Positions 36,638 through 48,289 of a DNA stretch of 64,000 nt are shown in pieces. Below the pieces are notes generated by a model. The model was not told the origin of the DNA and did not search any database. It saw nothing but the letters and a program-made list of their open reading frames with translations. The stretch is from Carnegiea gigantea (lineage: Eukaryota > Streptophyta > Magnoliopsida > Caryophyllales > Cactaceae). The stretch is from positions 187,501-251,500 of the forward strand of contig JAKOGI010001330.1 of the NCBI GenBank assembly GCA_029747015.1. The letters run 5' to 3'. Position 1 is the stretch's first letter. Every line of letters starts with the position of its first letter. A program made the position numbers and the translations under genes.

Positions 36638-36703
36638 TACATTTTTTTTAATGAGTAACTCCCTTGATTTATACATTTTTTTTAATGAGTAACTCCCTTG
36701 ATT
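36638..36703. repeat. 33-bp tandem duplication in E interior
   Basis: The unit atacattttttttaatgag... ending cccttgatt occurs twice in direct succession with no or almost no change, so it is a recent duplication. Confidence 0.85.
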
Positions 36704-37520
36704 ATCCATCTTATTTGGTCATGTAATATATCCGATTCAAAGGTAATCCAATGACCTGGCCCATCTCCTAGACTATTGAATTAGTTGAATAACTCATTAA
36801 AATTGTGATTGTACTTGTCTATTTTTCATCTATGAAAAAGAAATAAAAGAGAAAAGAGAGTCAAGGTTGGGAATGACAAGTACCCCTTTGAGGCATGCGC
36901 TATTGGGTGTTACCCTTTGAGGCAATACTGCCACTGGAAAGCTTGCTTCCCATACTAGTGAGCCATTAAAATAAATAAAAGTAATGATGAAAATAAAATG
37001 GTTGCTCCAGCACCTCTATTCGGGTGAGTGTGAGACAGGAAGTGTTTAACTTCTGAGACCCTATATGGGCCTCGAATATGTGCAAAAGTGGAGTTTGAGG
37101 GGAAAAAGAAGAAGAAGAAGAAGAAAAATAAATACAAGGCAAGTTTAGAATCAATTCAATGAGTTATTCTACCTAGTTCAATTGTCTCCATAATCATACC
37201 GCACCTCAATTTTTCTATCATAAACTTTTAGACCTCTTGATCGGTGTATGCATATCTAAAAGGGATGGATAATTATTGATCTTGTTATTTCATTATGAAA
37301 ATGTTATAAGGTTGATGAATAAACTCTCTAAGAATGGTAGGATGTCTAGCAGGTATTCACTTATTAAAGGGGAGACTAATTAATTCAATAACATTGTTTT
37401 TCTTAAGCAAGCCCTGACCTAGTATGAATATCATAAATATGCATGATTTTATAAGAAAAGGAAGGGTAAGTTTTAGGTCAAGTCTAAGATTTCTTTGCAC
37501 GAGGACGTTCAAAGTCTAAG

Positions 37521-37532
37521 CGTGGGGGAATT
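37521..37532 (+). other. Polypurine tract of E
   Basis: cgtgggggaatt immediately precedes the TG of the 3' LTR. The text gacgttcaaagtctaag just upstream is the counterpart of gacaagcaaaattatg before the 3' LTR of A. Confidence 0.8.
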
Positions 37533-39811
37533 TGTTAAGTCAAAAATCATGCATCGTTTTATTAATTATTTTGACTATATGTTACACATTATTGCATCTA
37601 ATTTACTTTATTTTATATATTTTCCAGGTTAGGCATTAATAAAATAAAAATAAGAAGACAAGACGTCGAAGCTCCGATTTTACACGATTTGCTGAAAAGA
37701 CGGTCCAATAAATAATTTATGAAAAATATTATTTCCATAATTATTTAATTGGGTTAGGGTTTCAAGAGTTGGAAGAAAACAAGAAGTCTTGGAGGAGAAG
37801 AAGTCTAAGGAAGAGATGAAGAAAACCCTAATTACTAACCCTAATCCCCCTCCTTTCCTCCCTATATATAACATCATAATCTCCATCCCCATGATCACGC
37901 CTCATCTCCTCAACCCACGCAGCCCATCTTCATCACAATCTCCTCTTCACCTTCATCACATCATCACATCATCATCATCCTCATCATCATATACTATCAC
38001 GCCTCTTCCTCCTCATCCATCATCATCATATTGATCACCATAAGCCACGCCACCCATCAAGCAAAGTAGGATTATTCTTGTTTCTTTTTTTTTTTATTTT
38101 TTTCTTTTATGCTTTGTTTTATTTATTTTGCGTTAAGTTTACTATTAAACATGGAGTATTTGGATGAATTGTGTGATTTAATTTTAATATGAGTGAGTAA
38201 TTTTTATGCTTAGTATAATCTTCTTGAAACCATGCTAAATTAATTATTTGAAACAAGTTTTATACTTTAATGCCTATTTGATTTATATTCATGATTCTTT
38301 AGCGATTGGCATTTATCGTTTATGAAATTTGTATTAAATCGATTAAAATGCACGCTAGTTGATTAAATACAATTTCAATTGATAGTTTAGAAGATTATAA
38401 TATGTAAAAGTTATAATCTTTTAGGCTTAAGTATTATCCTAATTAATCATGGATGGCTCAAACCCTTCTCTTTTAATTAGGTAATCGCTTCAGATCTTTG
38501 TTAAATCAATTTACTGGTAAATTGGTTGCAAAGTGTTAAATGATCTTTTTCTAATTCTTAATGCTCTAGTTTGGTTAAATTTTTACGCTGGTGTAAAGAT
38601 TATCAAATTAGTAGGGTTTATATTAGTGTTGGACCTAAGTAAACTAGGATCTAAGGAAAAACGGAGAAGAACCGCTGGTGGATGTCTTCTACAGTTTAAC
38701 TCATGAATGAAATTAACTTGTGTGTTGATGATAAATATTAATTTGCATAGTGGATTGAGATTATACTAAGTATTCTTCATAAATTTGACAACTTTTGATC
38801 ATTATTTGTTGCTTAGAGTTAATTTGATTAGTTTGTTAATTTTTGTTTAATTTTTATTAGCTTCAATATAATTTCAATCAACCCCCCAAAAGTATAGTCT
38901 TTTAGGAGTGTCTAGGTAATTTTAGATAGCTTAGATTTTGATTTTTAGAGTGGTTATAATTTCAGATTGATTTATAATCAATTTTAGTCTTTAATTACCG
39001 GTTTGTTAGAAATTAGATTAAAAATAGTTATTTTTGTTCGTTTTTGATTTTTATCAGTTCCTAGAGTTTATATAGTGTCCTAGTCTGCCCATATTTAATT
39101 TCGTAATTTTTGGAAGTTATTTGATAATTTTCCAGAATTATTTTGTGAAATTGATATGTGCAGGTTTTTAGGTTATTAATTCTGAAAATTTCGATTTTAA
39201 TTTTTAATTCACGATTTTTAGGTGTTGTTAAGTCCAGAAAATTATGTCCTAGGATTAGGGTAATTTTTTTGATTAATTTCGTATTTATATTTATGCTGAT
39301 TATTTTATTTCTAATTTTAGATTTATTATTCTGCTGAATATTCTATGCTAATTTTCTGATCTGATTTTTCTGAAATAAAGTAGATGCAATTTAGAGTTTA
39401 TAAGCTCGTAGACCTGAAGTATAATGTTTTAGGTTACTGTTTGATAATTTTAATATTTAGTTCTCTAATTATTAATTGCTGTTTTGAATTTTAATTAGAA
39501 TTTCAATTATTATTCTGATTTTATTTTTCTAAGTTATTAGGGAAACTTTTTACTGTTTTATTTCCAGAATATAAACCAGAATATTTAGGAACATCATTGG
39601 GTGTTTTTCTAGATTTTTATTCATTAGATTCTAATTATTTTAGAATTATTAAGATTAGATTTAATAAATTGAATTAGTAAAATCATTTAGAATCAAACTA
39701 GCATTTTTAAAACAATCTTTCCTCGTGGATCGATCCCTACTTCCTTATGCTATAAAAAGTATTTAATAACTGAAGTAGTGGTTAAATTTATAGCTCTCGA
39801 CAAGCTTTACA
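37533..39811 (+). repeat. Element E 3' LTR
   Basis: 2,279 bp, near-identical to 28547-30877. Begins TGTTAAGTC and ends TTTACA, followed by the duplication gaggg. A TATA-like tatatataa lies at 37863-37871. Confidence 0.95.
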
Positions 39812-40888
39812 GAGGGGTCTACTATTTCAATGAGTTCTCACCATCAACGGCTCAAGACAACGCGATAGGCTCTCATAATTTATGGCATGAATGTTTAGGG
39901 CACTCATCGGATTAAGTTTTATCTTTGCTGTTTAAAGATTTTATCATTGGTAGGAATGAGAATAAAGACCTTGTGATATTTGTTTCCGTGCTAAATAAAC
40001 TCGAACTCAGTTTGTTGTTAGTGAGAGTCATGCAAAAAAATTGTTTGGACTTATTCATTGTGATATTTGGGTTGCATATAATTCATTCTCCATGTGGTGA
40101 TCAATATTTTTTTACAATTGTTGGCGATGCGAGTCGGGTCGTTTGGGTTTATTCGATGCAAGAAAAAGAGGAAGCCTCATTGTTTTTGCAAAGCCTTGTG
40201 ATTATGATCAAGACACAATTTTAAAGAGATGTGAAAATAAGTAGAAATGATAATTGACTAGAATTCTTATCCAGACCCATGAAGCAATTTTATCAACAAA
40301 AGGGGATAATCCATCTCACAATTTACATAGATACCCTCTAACAAAATGGAAGAGTTTAGACAAAACATAGGCATGTTTTGAACATTGCTAGGGCCTTACG
40401 TTTCCAAGCTCATTTACCTATTGATTTTTTGGGGGGGGGGAATTGTTCTTACTGCGGCATATATGATTAATAGAACTCTTAGCAAGGTATTAAATGGTAA
40501 AACTCTATACGTGATTCTATTTGATGCTAAGCCTTCTTATAATCATATCAAAACATTTGGATGCCTTTGCTATGCCCATTTTAAGCCGCAGATCAGGGAG
40601 AAATTAGCCCCTCAAAATCGAAAATGCATCTTCATAGGATACCCATATGGTAAGAAGGGTTGGAAAGTTTGTGATTTGGAGACTAATGAAATTTTTGTTA
40701 GTTGTGATGTGGTCTTCCATGAGGTAATATTTCCTTTTTCAACACACAAGATTGGGCAAAATGAAGAGGAAAGAGGGCTTGGGAACGAAAATTTGAATGA
40801 TGAAAATTGCTCGCGTGATTGGATTTCTCATGAACTAAAAAGTGGTGGTACTGGGATGATTAAAGGAACAAAGCCCATAGTAGAATAG
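39812..40888 (+). pseudogene. Integrase of element D (resumes after E)
   Basis: Starts with the Gag-pre-integrase block (RGVYYFNEFSP...LWHECLGHSS), giving the two His ligands. The two Cys follow in CDICFRAK, readable in another frame with a stop right after it (about 39955-39980). The core begins with an HCDIW block (about 40045), again in a shifted frame, followed by SPCGDQYFFTIVGDASR (about 40090). The part to 40384 has many stops. The C-terminal section is one 167-codon frame (40385-40888) with LTAAYMINRTLSKVLNGKT and KCIFIGYPYGKKGWKVCDLE, a copia hallmark. Integrase inserts the DNA copy; this copy is dead. Confidence 0.88.
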
Positions 40889-41179
40889 GGAGATGTGGAG
40901 GCACCAGAACGCATGAATTCACTAGCCTAGACGGATGGACCTACTCAGTCTACTGGAGTAAAGGAAAACATGGGCCCATGTGTCCAGCCTGACCCATGTG
41001 CTGTTGGTGTAATTGGGCCGTCCATACCCACTGAGATCGATTCACACTCTGCTGGGCTGGACACATCCGAGGAAAGGGAGAGTGCTGAGACTTCCGAAAG
41101 CCAGCACAATAGCAATGGTCCACATCGGCCCACTAGAGAGAGGCGAGCTCCATCTCATTTGGATGACTATTTTTGTTAT

Positions 41180-42200
41180 AATGTTTAAGTCAATGACCCC
41201 TCCTTTGCGTCCTCACCTCCAATACGCTCTTCAGGTAATCCTTATCCCGTAGTCAATTATATCACATGTGATATTTTCTCGGTTAGCCATAGGACCTTTC
41301 TTGCCACCATTACAAAAACTATTAAGCCCAAATATTATCACGAGGTTGTCAAAGATCCCAAGTGGTGTCAAGCGATGACAGAGGAAATCAAGGCTTTGGA
41401 AGACAATCAGACTTGGACTATTGAAGAATTGCCACCCGAGAAGAAACTAGTCAGTTATGATTGGGTCTACAAAGTGAAATACAAATAAGATGGGACCATT
41501 AAAGGATTCAAGTACGTCTAGTGGTAAGGGGTGACCATCAATTGGACGATTTTGACTTTAATGAGACTTTTGCCCCTGTGGCCAAGCTGTCCAGTGTGTG
41601 CACTTTTTTGTCGATTGCCGTTGCATGAGATTGGGAACTTCATCAAATGGACGTCAACAGTGCATTCCTACATGGTGATTTAGAAGAAGTAGTTTATATG
41701 AGATTACTGCCCGGTTTTTCTTCCAATTCTGTTGCCAAAGTCTGCAAGCTGCGTAAATCACCTTATAGATTATGACAAGCACTGAGGCAGTGGTTTGCCA
41801 AGCTCTCCTGTACCCTTATAGCATATGGGTTTGACTATTCCTTATTTACATACCACAAAGGTGATTGTTTTGTTAGCCCTTCTGGTACATGTTGATGATA
41901 TTATTCTAGCCGACAATAATTCTCAAGCTTGTACCGAGTTTAAGCATACTTAAATGATTGCTTTCGGATCCAGGACTTATGTCCTCTTAAATACTTCCTT
42001 GGTATTAAAGTATCTCATGGACCGCGAGGACTCTTCCTTTACCAACATAAGTATGCGCTTGAAATTGTGGAGGAGATTGGTCTTTTCGGTTGCAAGCCAG
42101 CCGACTTTCCCATGGTGGAGAACCGCAAGCTTGCCCTCGCCAAGGGAAGGGCATTACATGATCCTCATCAGTATAGATGCTTCGTAGGGAATCTCATTTA
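41180..42200 (+). pseudogene. Reverse transcriptase of element D (heavily decayed)
   Basis: Recognisable copia blocks are scattered over frames: MTEEIKALEDNQTW (about 41378), SYDWVYKVKYK (about 41454) then a stop, a degraded HQMDV...FLHGDLEE segment (about 41640-41690), and LVHVDDIIL (about 41886), which still shows the catalytic V-D-D. A SLVLKYLMDRED-type block follows near 42000. Many stops and shifts. The order integrase before reverse transcriptase confirms copia. Confidence 0.82.
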
Positions 42201-42369
42201 TCTCACTATCACCAGACCATAATTGTGTTATGTAGTTCATATATTGTCACAATTTATGTAAGCACCCTTGGAAGAACATATGGATGCTGCTTGTTGGGTT
42301 CTATGATATATCAAAGGTACACCAGACGATCTCTCACTGGACATCTAGTCACTCTTAGAGGGTCCCTAG

Positions 42370-42720
42370 TCTCTTAGAAGATGAAGAAACAGACAATGGT
42401 CTCGCGCTCCTCTGTAAAAGTACAGTACCACTCCATAGCTGCAACTACCAGCGAGTTGATTTGGCTCAAGGTCTTACTCACTTCTCTTGGGTTGTTTCAT
42501 GATTCATCTATGCATCTATCCTATGATAGTCAGACTGTGCTTTACATTGCCAAGAATATGGTGTTTCATGAACGTACAAAACATATTAAACTCGACTGTC
42601 ATTTTGTACGAGAAAAGTTATAAGTCGGTGATATCTCTGTCTTATATATATCTTCCAAACAACAACTGATAGATATTGGAAAGAAGCGGTTCACTTACTT
42701 ATGGGGTAAATTAGGCATGA
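42370..42720 (+). pseudogene. RNase H of element D
   Basis: Blocks VSRSSVKVQYHSIAATTSEL and WLKVLLTSLG, then DSQTVLYIAKNMVFHERTKH and LDCHFVREKL (42381-42623), are the standard copia RNase H C-terminus. A TAA at 42621-42623 interrupts it; the frame continues with the terminal ISSKQQL block. Confidence 0.88.
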
Positions 42721-42740
42721 TTGATTCTCATACCCCACCT

Positions 42741-42749
42741 TGAGGGGAG
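42741..42749 (+). other. Polypurine tract of D
   Basis: tgaggggag abuts the 3' LTR, the usual position and form for copia elements. Confidence 0.8.
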
Positions 42750-43012
42750 TGTTACGATATATTTTTGGAAAATATTGTGTAGTATGTATGTATCATGTTT
42801 GTGATATTCTTACTGTATTTTTGTGATATTATTTGCAATATTTAACTCCTAGTATACCTCTGTCCTTATCCCCTAAAACCATAGAATTAGTTATAGCATC
42901 TAGGGTTGCATATATTATGATCTTTTGATCAATAACAGAGTAAGAATGATTGAGGAGCATAGCTGCAGACTCACACATATTCTACACTCTTTCTTCCTCA
43001 TATTATTGTTCA
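42750..43012 (+). repeat. Element D 3' LTR
   Basis: 263 bp, equal in length to the 5' LTR, ending GTTCA and followed by aaaag. Confidence 0.95.
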
Positions 43013-43919
43013 AAAAGTAAGCAAAAGATGAAAAAATTAAGAAAAAAGGTGAAAACAAGAGTTGAAAAATCTTAGAATAAACATTGAAAAAAAAGAGTTG
43101 TGAATAAGAATGCTTGAAATGAATTTTATTACTGTATATACTCATTTCCAATGGTTGCTTTTGGTGGGGTGTGCTCTTATTTTAGGCTAAGGTGTGGTTA
43201 TTATAGTTGTTGGGAGGATTTGATTGCTCATTAGCTACTTCTCATTTTCCAAAGCATTTGTCTCTTTTCTAATCATTTACCCATGACCCATTGTAGCCCA
43301 TGTTAAATTCTCATGATTATTGTGTTGCATTTTACATCTTAATGCTAGAGAATTGAGAATCTCAGTGAGCCTATTTTAGTTGAATGATTGTAAGAGGAAT
43401 TGAGTGAACTGTATTATATCTTAAATATATGAGCGGGAGTGTTCCACATATTCTTTAAAGTAAATTTCTACCATTAGGCTTGTACATATTTTCTAAGTGG
43501 GGTAAAAAATTGTGTATAAATGTCATCAATGGGGACTAAGAATTTCTTGATGTGTACTAAGAATTTCTTGATGTGTACATTGTGTTTATATATGATGTAA
43601 TGCTTAGGCTACTAAAGTGATATTGTTGATTGGAATGTGTATACGTGTTATGTTGTTGTATATATGAGTTTTTAAAAGCCAAAAAAATTTTCTGCTTTCT
43701 TTTTTTTTATTTTCTTTAAGATTTTATGGGTGTATCTTCTGCAAACTGTGATGAGACTTTACTTGTCCACTAGGGGTAACCTAGGGGTTTAAAGGGTTTG
43801 TTGGACATGTCAAGTGCAACAATGATTCCTGCAAAGTTGAATTAGGATTTTCTTTTTCTTTTTCTAAGATTTTTAGTTTTATTTTACTGGAAGACAAGCA
43901 AAATTATGTGTTGGGGTAT
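43013..43919 (+). other. Element A interior, right piece, up to the polypurine tract
   Basis: Resumes A after D. The text around atgggtgtatcttctgcaaac (about 43728), the following ccactagggg...aaagggtttgttg and gacaagcaaaattatg match the same region of element F at 62748-62920, which proves it belongs to the A/F family. A weak purine tract ttggggtat (43911-43919) precedes the LTR. No ORF. Confidence 0.8.
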
Positions 43920-45265
43920 TGTTCGACCAAAAAATATGATATTTTATACTATATTCTTATCTAATATTTGCTCCAAATAAATGTTTAAAATTAGGATTCT
44001 AACATATTTTTGTTTATTTTATAGGAATTGTGAAATGTTGAAAAGAATATAAAATTTGTTCAAATAAGGTTAAAAATGGATGAAGTTGAATAAAAGGAAC
44101 AAAATAAGGAGAAAACAAAATTGAAGAAGGGGCTTACGTCTCGTCGAGCCTAGCTTAGACAAGCGCTCCAGTCCAATGACCTGCCCAGCTTGCCGCTCAT
44201 ATGTTCTGCACGTGACTCCCTCAGCTCTTCTTCCCTTAACACGCGGGCCTGATCTGCTGGCCCAGTTACTATCCCGAGCGCCTGGCCCAATCGTTCTTCT
44301 TGCTTCACCGAGCCCTGCCCAATTCCCCTCCCTCTTTCACTTAGGTGTCGCATGCGCGCTGCACGTGACCCAGAAGCCACCTTTCCCTTCTTCCTTCTTC
44401 CTTGGTTTTGCCCAGAAGCACAAGAGCTCGAGGCCATTCTTCTACCTAAAAATAGAAATGCACACAATGAATTTCTTACTATCTCCGACGGTTTAAGGTC
44501 TTGAATTTGAGATTAATGGGAGCATTGAAGCGATGGGAGGGGGTTTTTTTGGGGATAAAGAAAGGGGCTTAGTACAGGAATAAACAGTAAAGTTGTTTTT
44601 AATTCCCAGTTTTAATTTTCGCAAATGCAGTTTTGATTTCATTTTTAGATCTGGTTTAATCTCATAATTTTAATGTAGTTAAAGTTAGCGTTGTTAAATT
44701 TGATTGGGACTTTCGACATTTGGCTTGGAATTAGCACAATTTTGAGTTGGAATCTTATCTCGTTGGTTCAGTATAGGTTCTGCCTTTCCCTTTTTTTGAT
44801 CATATTGCGTTGCTCTGCTCTAGGTTTGGGCTCTTGGTCTGAGTTATTCAGTTTGCGGCATTAATGGAAGTCTAGATTTTCCCGGTTCTAGTTCATGACT
44901 ATTGATACCTACTTATTCCCTCTTATTCAGTGTTAGAATGTAGTTTTGGCTCTAGGTTGTTAATCGACCTTCTTTCATCTTTTTGTCTCACTACTTTTAA
45001 TTTGCATGTGTTCCTTTCCTGCACTAATCCGTTTGGCCAGAACCATGATTCCCATTAAGCCCACCTTTCTTTATTTTATTTAACAATTCATGCCAAGTAT
45101 ATAATTAACTAGTGGTTTGAATAATTTGCCTAACTAGTTTAGATTTGAATATACATTTAAATAATCTAAAAATTCCGGCGACCTAATTTCATAAAGTCAC
45201 CCCTTTAGATCGACCCTCAAGTACTACGGTAATAAACCGTTCGCTTTCGGAATTATACAACAATA
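43920..45265 (+). repeat. Element A 3' LTR
   Basis: Homologous to 1799-3262; begins TGTTCGACC and ends near caata. It is shorter than the 5' copy, mainly through loss of sequence matching about 2340-2460. Divergence is clearly higher than for B, D or E. Small frames at 44150-44496 are LTR sequence. Confidence 0.78.
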
Positions 45266-46236
45266 CTTTTCTATATCTTCCTATGACTCATTATAGTTTC
45301 TTACAACTTCTTACATTTTCTTACATTTTGTAGTTACTTCTTGTGGCAAAAGAGAACAGGGCCTAGGTATCCATTGCTGTCTCTTGAGAACCATAATTTC
45401 TTTGTTTTTTAGTGATTATTGCAATCTTTTTTGACAGTGATATCTCCATATCACCTTTATTCAAGTTTCTGTTAGTATTTCTTCTAATAAATATTATTTT
45501 TGTATTTGTGTGAGTTTTTTTAATAATGATGTTTTCTCTCGCTATTAGAGCAATTCTATCGATTTATTTTCATATTATTATACTTATGGAGACAATCTAC
45601 AGCATGCACCAATTCTTTGAATTTGGGCTACTGTAACAAATAAATCTTTTTAACGAGAAGACTATGTTGCGAATCCCCTTACTAGAGGTTGTATTATGAA
45701 GCAGTAGTTGAAAAAAGGAGGATTGTTTGGAAGAATTTCAATTAGTGTTCTCCATCGACAAGTTTATTTTATTATTTTAATTTTGATTTTGCGTGTGTGT
45801 GGTACTTATTGTAGATGTCATATTTCATTCTTTGCTCCAAGAAAAAAGAGCATCCATTAAGGTGACATGTGTGGTATAGATTACCTCAATTCATAAAATT
45901 TCTAAAAGTTACTATTTAGATATGAAAGGGGAAGAGGAGGAGAGGTTAACAAAGGAGAAGGAAGTGGAAGTGAGGGGTAGGGATGGGAGGACATATATTT
46001 TCACCTTTTTTGGATTCAAAATAAGTATATAGGAATTCATCTCTTTACTAATAGTAATATTTGTGGAAGTAAGATGACCTATATATGAATCTCCTCATAT
46101 TTCGCTTAAGTAGAACCTATGCTGAGTGTTGTTATCATTATTGCTTGGATTTAAAGTGGATGGAATGAAGGTTACTAAGCATTCTCATGTTTGGATTAGA
46201 AAGGGGAGGAGAAGGGCAAGGTGTTATTAGTACTAC
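45266..46236. other. Intergenic sequence right of element A, no gene seen
   Basis: Begins with ttacaacttcttacatt-type text like the left flank of A. Two purine-rich stretches (about 45925-45995 and 46190-46220), each near a tttggatt text, may be remnants of a DNA transposon end, but no border can be defined. Confidence 0.5.
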
Positions 46237-47971
46237 CACTACTAGTAAAAATTAAAATGAAAAAAACACATAATGAATTTAATTTGATACAAGGAAGCTC
46301 ATTATTCTAGAAACCTTCCACTAAAAAAATGTTCATTTTTTATTTTACAATTTATTTTCCACACTTATAAGGTATTACCCTAAGTAAAATAATTTAGACA
46401 AAACAAAATATATAAACACCTAAATAAATTTGTACAATAACCAAAACCAAGGTAATAATACAGATATTAATGTCTAGATGTACACTTGTGCGAGGACCCT
46501 ATATATCATCTAACTTATTTTGTGTAATTACGAATTCAAAAAAATGTACTTAAATTAGTAGTTTGGATCAGAAACATCAGGCAACATCTGATATAAGAGA
46601 TTCCTCCGGGTCTCAATTAGGCATCCAGGTGAAGCTTATAGCATGATAGTATTCTTCTAGAGGAAAAAATATGGTATACCCATAGCTTCACCTTGAAGAT
46701 CCAATTCACACAATAATTTCCAGATCCTAGGTTCTAATATTAGTTATTGATTTAATTCTCCTATCTCAGTAGCATGCACCTTAACTACATCAGCAACAAT
46801 GTCTAGCCCTTCATCATTGTAACCTCAGCCTTCTTAAATACTTTGGTTTTTAACTTTCTATCCTTTAGATGAAGGTTCACCTTCTGAATCTCTTAATCAT
46901 GAGAGTCAATCCCTCTATCATATCCAACATTCCCATAGTTATCCATGTTCTCTAGTATAATTTCATCTTGACATACAAGGTGGTTAATGTCATTAATTTT
47001 ATGAACATTTATCTTACTGCCAAGCCTGTCTCTCATTTCAACTGTTGTTTCAAATCCATCTCTACTTTTTTTCCCTCCTTGTTTATAAAGTTTAAGGAAT
47101 TTTCATAATTATGAATTGTTTTCCCTTATATGGCTTATTTTGAAGAATACAGGAAAAAAATCTACACATGGGTAATGTTTAACTGTTTATCAATATGATG
47201 TAGAAAAAAAATTCATAATCAACAAAAAAAGGAAGATACCTTAATTAACTATTCGCAATCTTTGTTCTTAGCTTCCCAAATAAAAGTGTGAGGGTTAAAG
47301 GCAAAACCACTCTGCCCTTGAAAAATCATTCATGGATCCAAATATGTTTTTAATATGCTTCTATCGATTCTTAATTATCTCTTTATCAACGCGTTGCTGG
47401 GTTAGGGAACATTTCTGTCATATCTATGACAATATTCTTATAAGCTTATGTTGTAAAATTTCCATTTACCCTATTTTCCATTTCTTGTTTAGTTGATAAA
47501 TTTTTTTATAAGGGCATCCTTCATATCAGTTGATAACATTAGCATACCATTAGGCTTCACAGTAGCACTAAAATAAGTTGATGCACATGCAAGTGTTGTA
47601 TTTTGTCTTTTTACAATATTTAAATTCATAAAAACAAAATGAATAAATATCAAAGTCCAAATAAAAAACTAGAATGTATATATAAGCACTAAAAAGTCCA
47701 AATAGCAACGAAAAAAGGCAAAACAATGGTGGAATTTGTGAATTAGCAATGGAATGAGTGATAGTTAGTGCCTATCTCCGAATTGCTTGTTCCTAACAAA
47801 ACAACGATGGGCAGAAATAATTTCCTTGCTCGTCAGCTACAGATGGTTGGATTAAAGTATGAATGCTTCATGCCAAGTCAGTGATGGAATTCACTGTCTG
47901 TCACTGATAAGCGCAGAATTAGCAACATAAATTCTATCATTAATAAGTGAAGGGTGGAAAATCTTGTCGTA
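46237..47971. mobile_element. Possible small CACTA-like relic around the Myb/SANT pseudogene
   Basis: cactactagtaaaaatta at 46237 looks like a CACTA-type end. The right part (47690-47965) carries repeated inverted text such as cagtgatggaattcactg followed by gtcactgataag, and ttagcaacataaattctatc. Such text resembles subterminal repeats of some plant CACTA elements. The proposed right end, cttgtcgta at 47963-47971, deviates from tagtg, and no matching 3-bp duplication is evident. Tentative. Confidence 0.25.
46560..47640 (-). pseudogene. Myb/SANT-like domain pseudogene
   Basis: Read on the minus strand, a degraded frame starts near 47640 and shows a block GFAFNPHTFIWEA at about 47290-47330. 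This matches the late part of plant Myb/SANT-like DNA-binding domains (PF12776 type), which read roughly 'SGF.W.P.T..W.A...VW..LI'. A preceding block with KHIKNIF (about 47345-47365) fits the same domain. Further downstream (46680-46740) LCELDLQGEAMGIPYF is readable. There are many stops and shifts. In plants such genes are often multicopy and some derive from or accompany PIF/Harbinger transposons. No intact protein is possible. Confidence 0.45.
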
Positions 47972-48289
47972 TTTTTTTTAAAAAAGTAAAACTTGATTTA
48001 CCAATCTTTTGGTATTAATACAGTCCTATATACAATTACAAAATAGCTTATTCAAGGTAATCTCTTGATCCAATATAACACACAACCTTACATTAAAAAC
48101 ACTCTAAAAAGTACTTTCAACCATACACAAGTGACATAGACATAAATATCTCCTGCAAACTGTAGTTTTCAAGCATATATAAACTATTAAGGTCACAATA
48201 GTGAACAAACATTCTAGAAAAAGGAACTTCCAACCAAACCAAGAATATAGTCTGCAAACAAATCACACAAAGGAGGTGAAGCTGATAAC

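Larger units (their letters stand above)
36250..37518 (+). other. 3' untranslated interior of E
   Basis: No envelope-like or other ORF with a motif. It holds the gttggg...cccaac hairpin, a purine-rich run aagtgtggggggtg near 36393 that resembles a second polypurine tract, a 33-bp direct duplication at 36638-36703, and a repeated gaggca text near 36886-36925. A/G-rich runs give meaningless Phe/Ser frames on the minus strand. Confidence 0.7.
28547..39811 (+). mobile_element. Element E: Athila-like Ty3/gypsy retrotransposon, youngest in the nest
   Basis: 11,265 bp with a perfect 5-bp target duplication gaggg (28542-28546 and 39812-39816). LTRs of 2,331 and 2,279 bp (28547-30877, 37533-39811) are nearly identical; the first 60 bases differ once. 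It has a tRNA-Asp-type primer site, gag, protease with the DLGAS active site, reverse transcriptase, RNase H, integrase, a hairpin and a polypurine tract. Domain content and primer type fit the Athila/Tat group. Six breaks interrupt gag-pol. There is no convincing envelope-like ORF between pol and the 3' LTR. It inserted in element D. Confidence 0.94.
26770..43012 (+). mobile_element. Element D: Ty1/copia retrotransposon
   Basis: 263-bp LTRs at 26770-27032 and 42750-43012, both TGTTACG...GTTCA, differing at 5 of the first 60 bases. The primer site follows the 5' LTR directly and a polypurine tract precedes the 3' LTR. Domain order is gag, zinc knuckle, protease, integrase, reverse transcriptase, RNase H, which defines copia. 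Flanks are aaaaa on the left and aaaag on the right, a near-matching 5-bp duplication in an A-rich target. Element E splits it between protease and integrase. It is inserted in element A and has many stops and frameshifts. Confidence 0.92.
1799..45265 (+). mobile_element. Element A: old gag-only LTR retrotransposon, host of the left nest
   Basis: Two related LTRs (1799-3262 and 43920-45265) in the same orientation enclose an Asp-type primer site at 3270 and a gag-like ORF at 4246. About 36 kb of later insertions (B, D and their contents) interrupt the interior. Its own sequence is about 7.2 kb: 1799-6450, 26434-26769 and 43013-45265. No protease, reverse transcriptase or integrase of its own is visible, so it is non-autonomous (LARD or TR-GAG type). 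Element F at 58607 is a relative: both share the ORF start, a zinc-knuckle-like motif, two exact 15-bp blocks and the sequence before the 3' LTR. The LTRs have diverged strongly and have indels, and I could not find a target duplication, so A is the oldest layer. Confidence 0.8.

Noticed and set aside
36955..37154. Phe/Ser-rich minus-strand frames as a possible envelope-like gene of E
   Set aside because: Caused by an (aag)n run; no signal peptide plus transmembrane arrangement and too short.
1799..45265. A as a single 43-kb giant retrotransposon
   Set aside because: The interior contains two complete LTR elements with their own target duplications, so A itself is only about 7.2 kb.
45266..46236. 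Purine-rich stretches as a host promoter or gene
   Set aside because: No frame, splice pattern or core promoter; more likely transposon debris.
47880..47950. Inverted gtgatggaattcac-type text as a CRISPR-like or regulatory array
   Set aside because: Units are few, irregular and degenerate; subterminal repeats of a DNA transposon explain them better.
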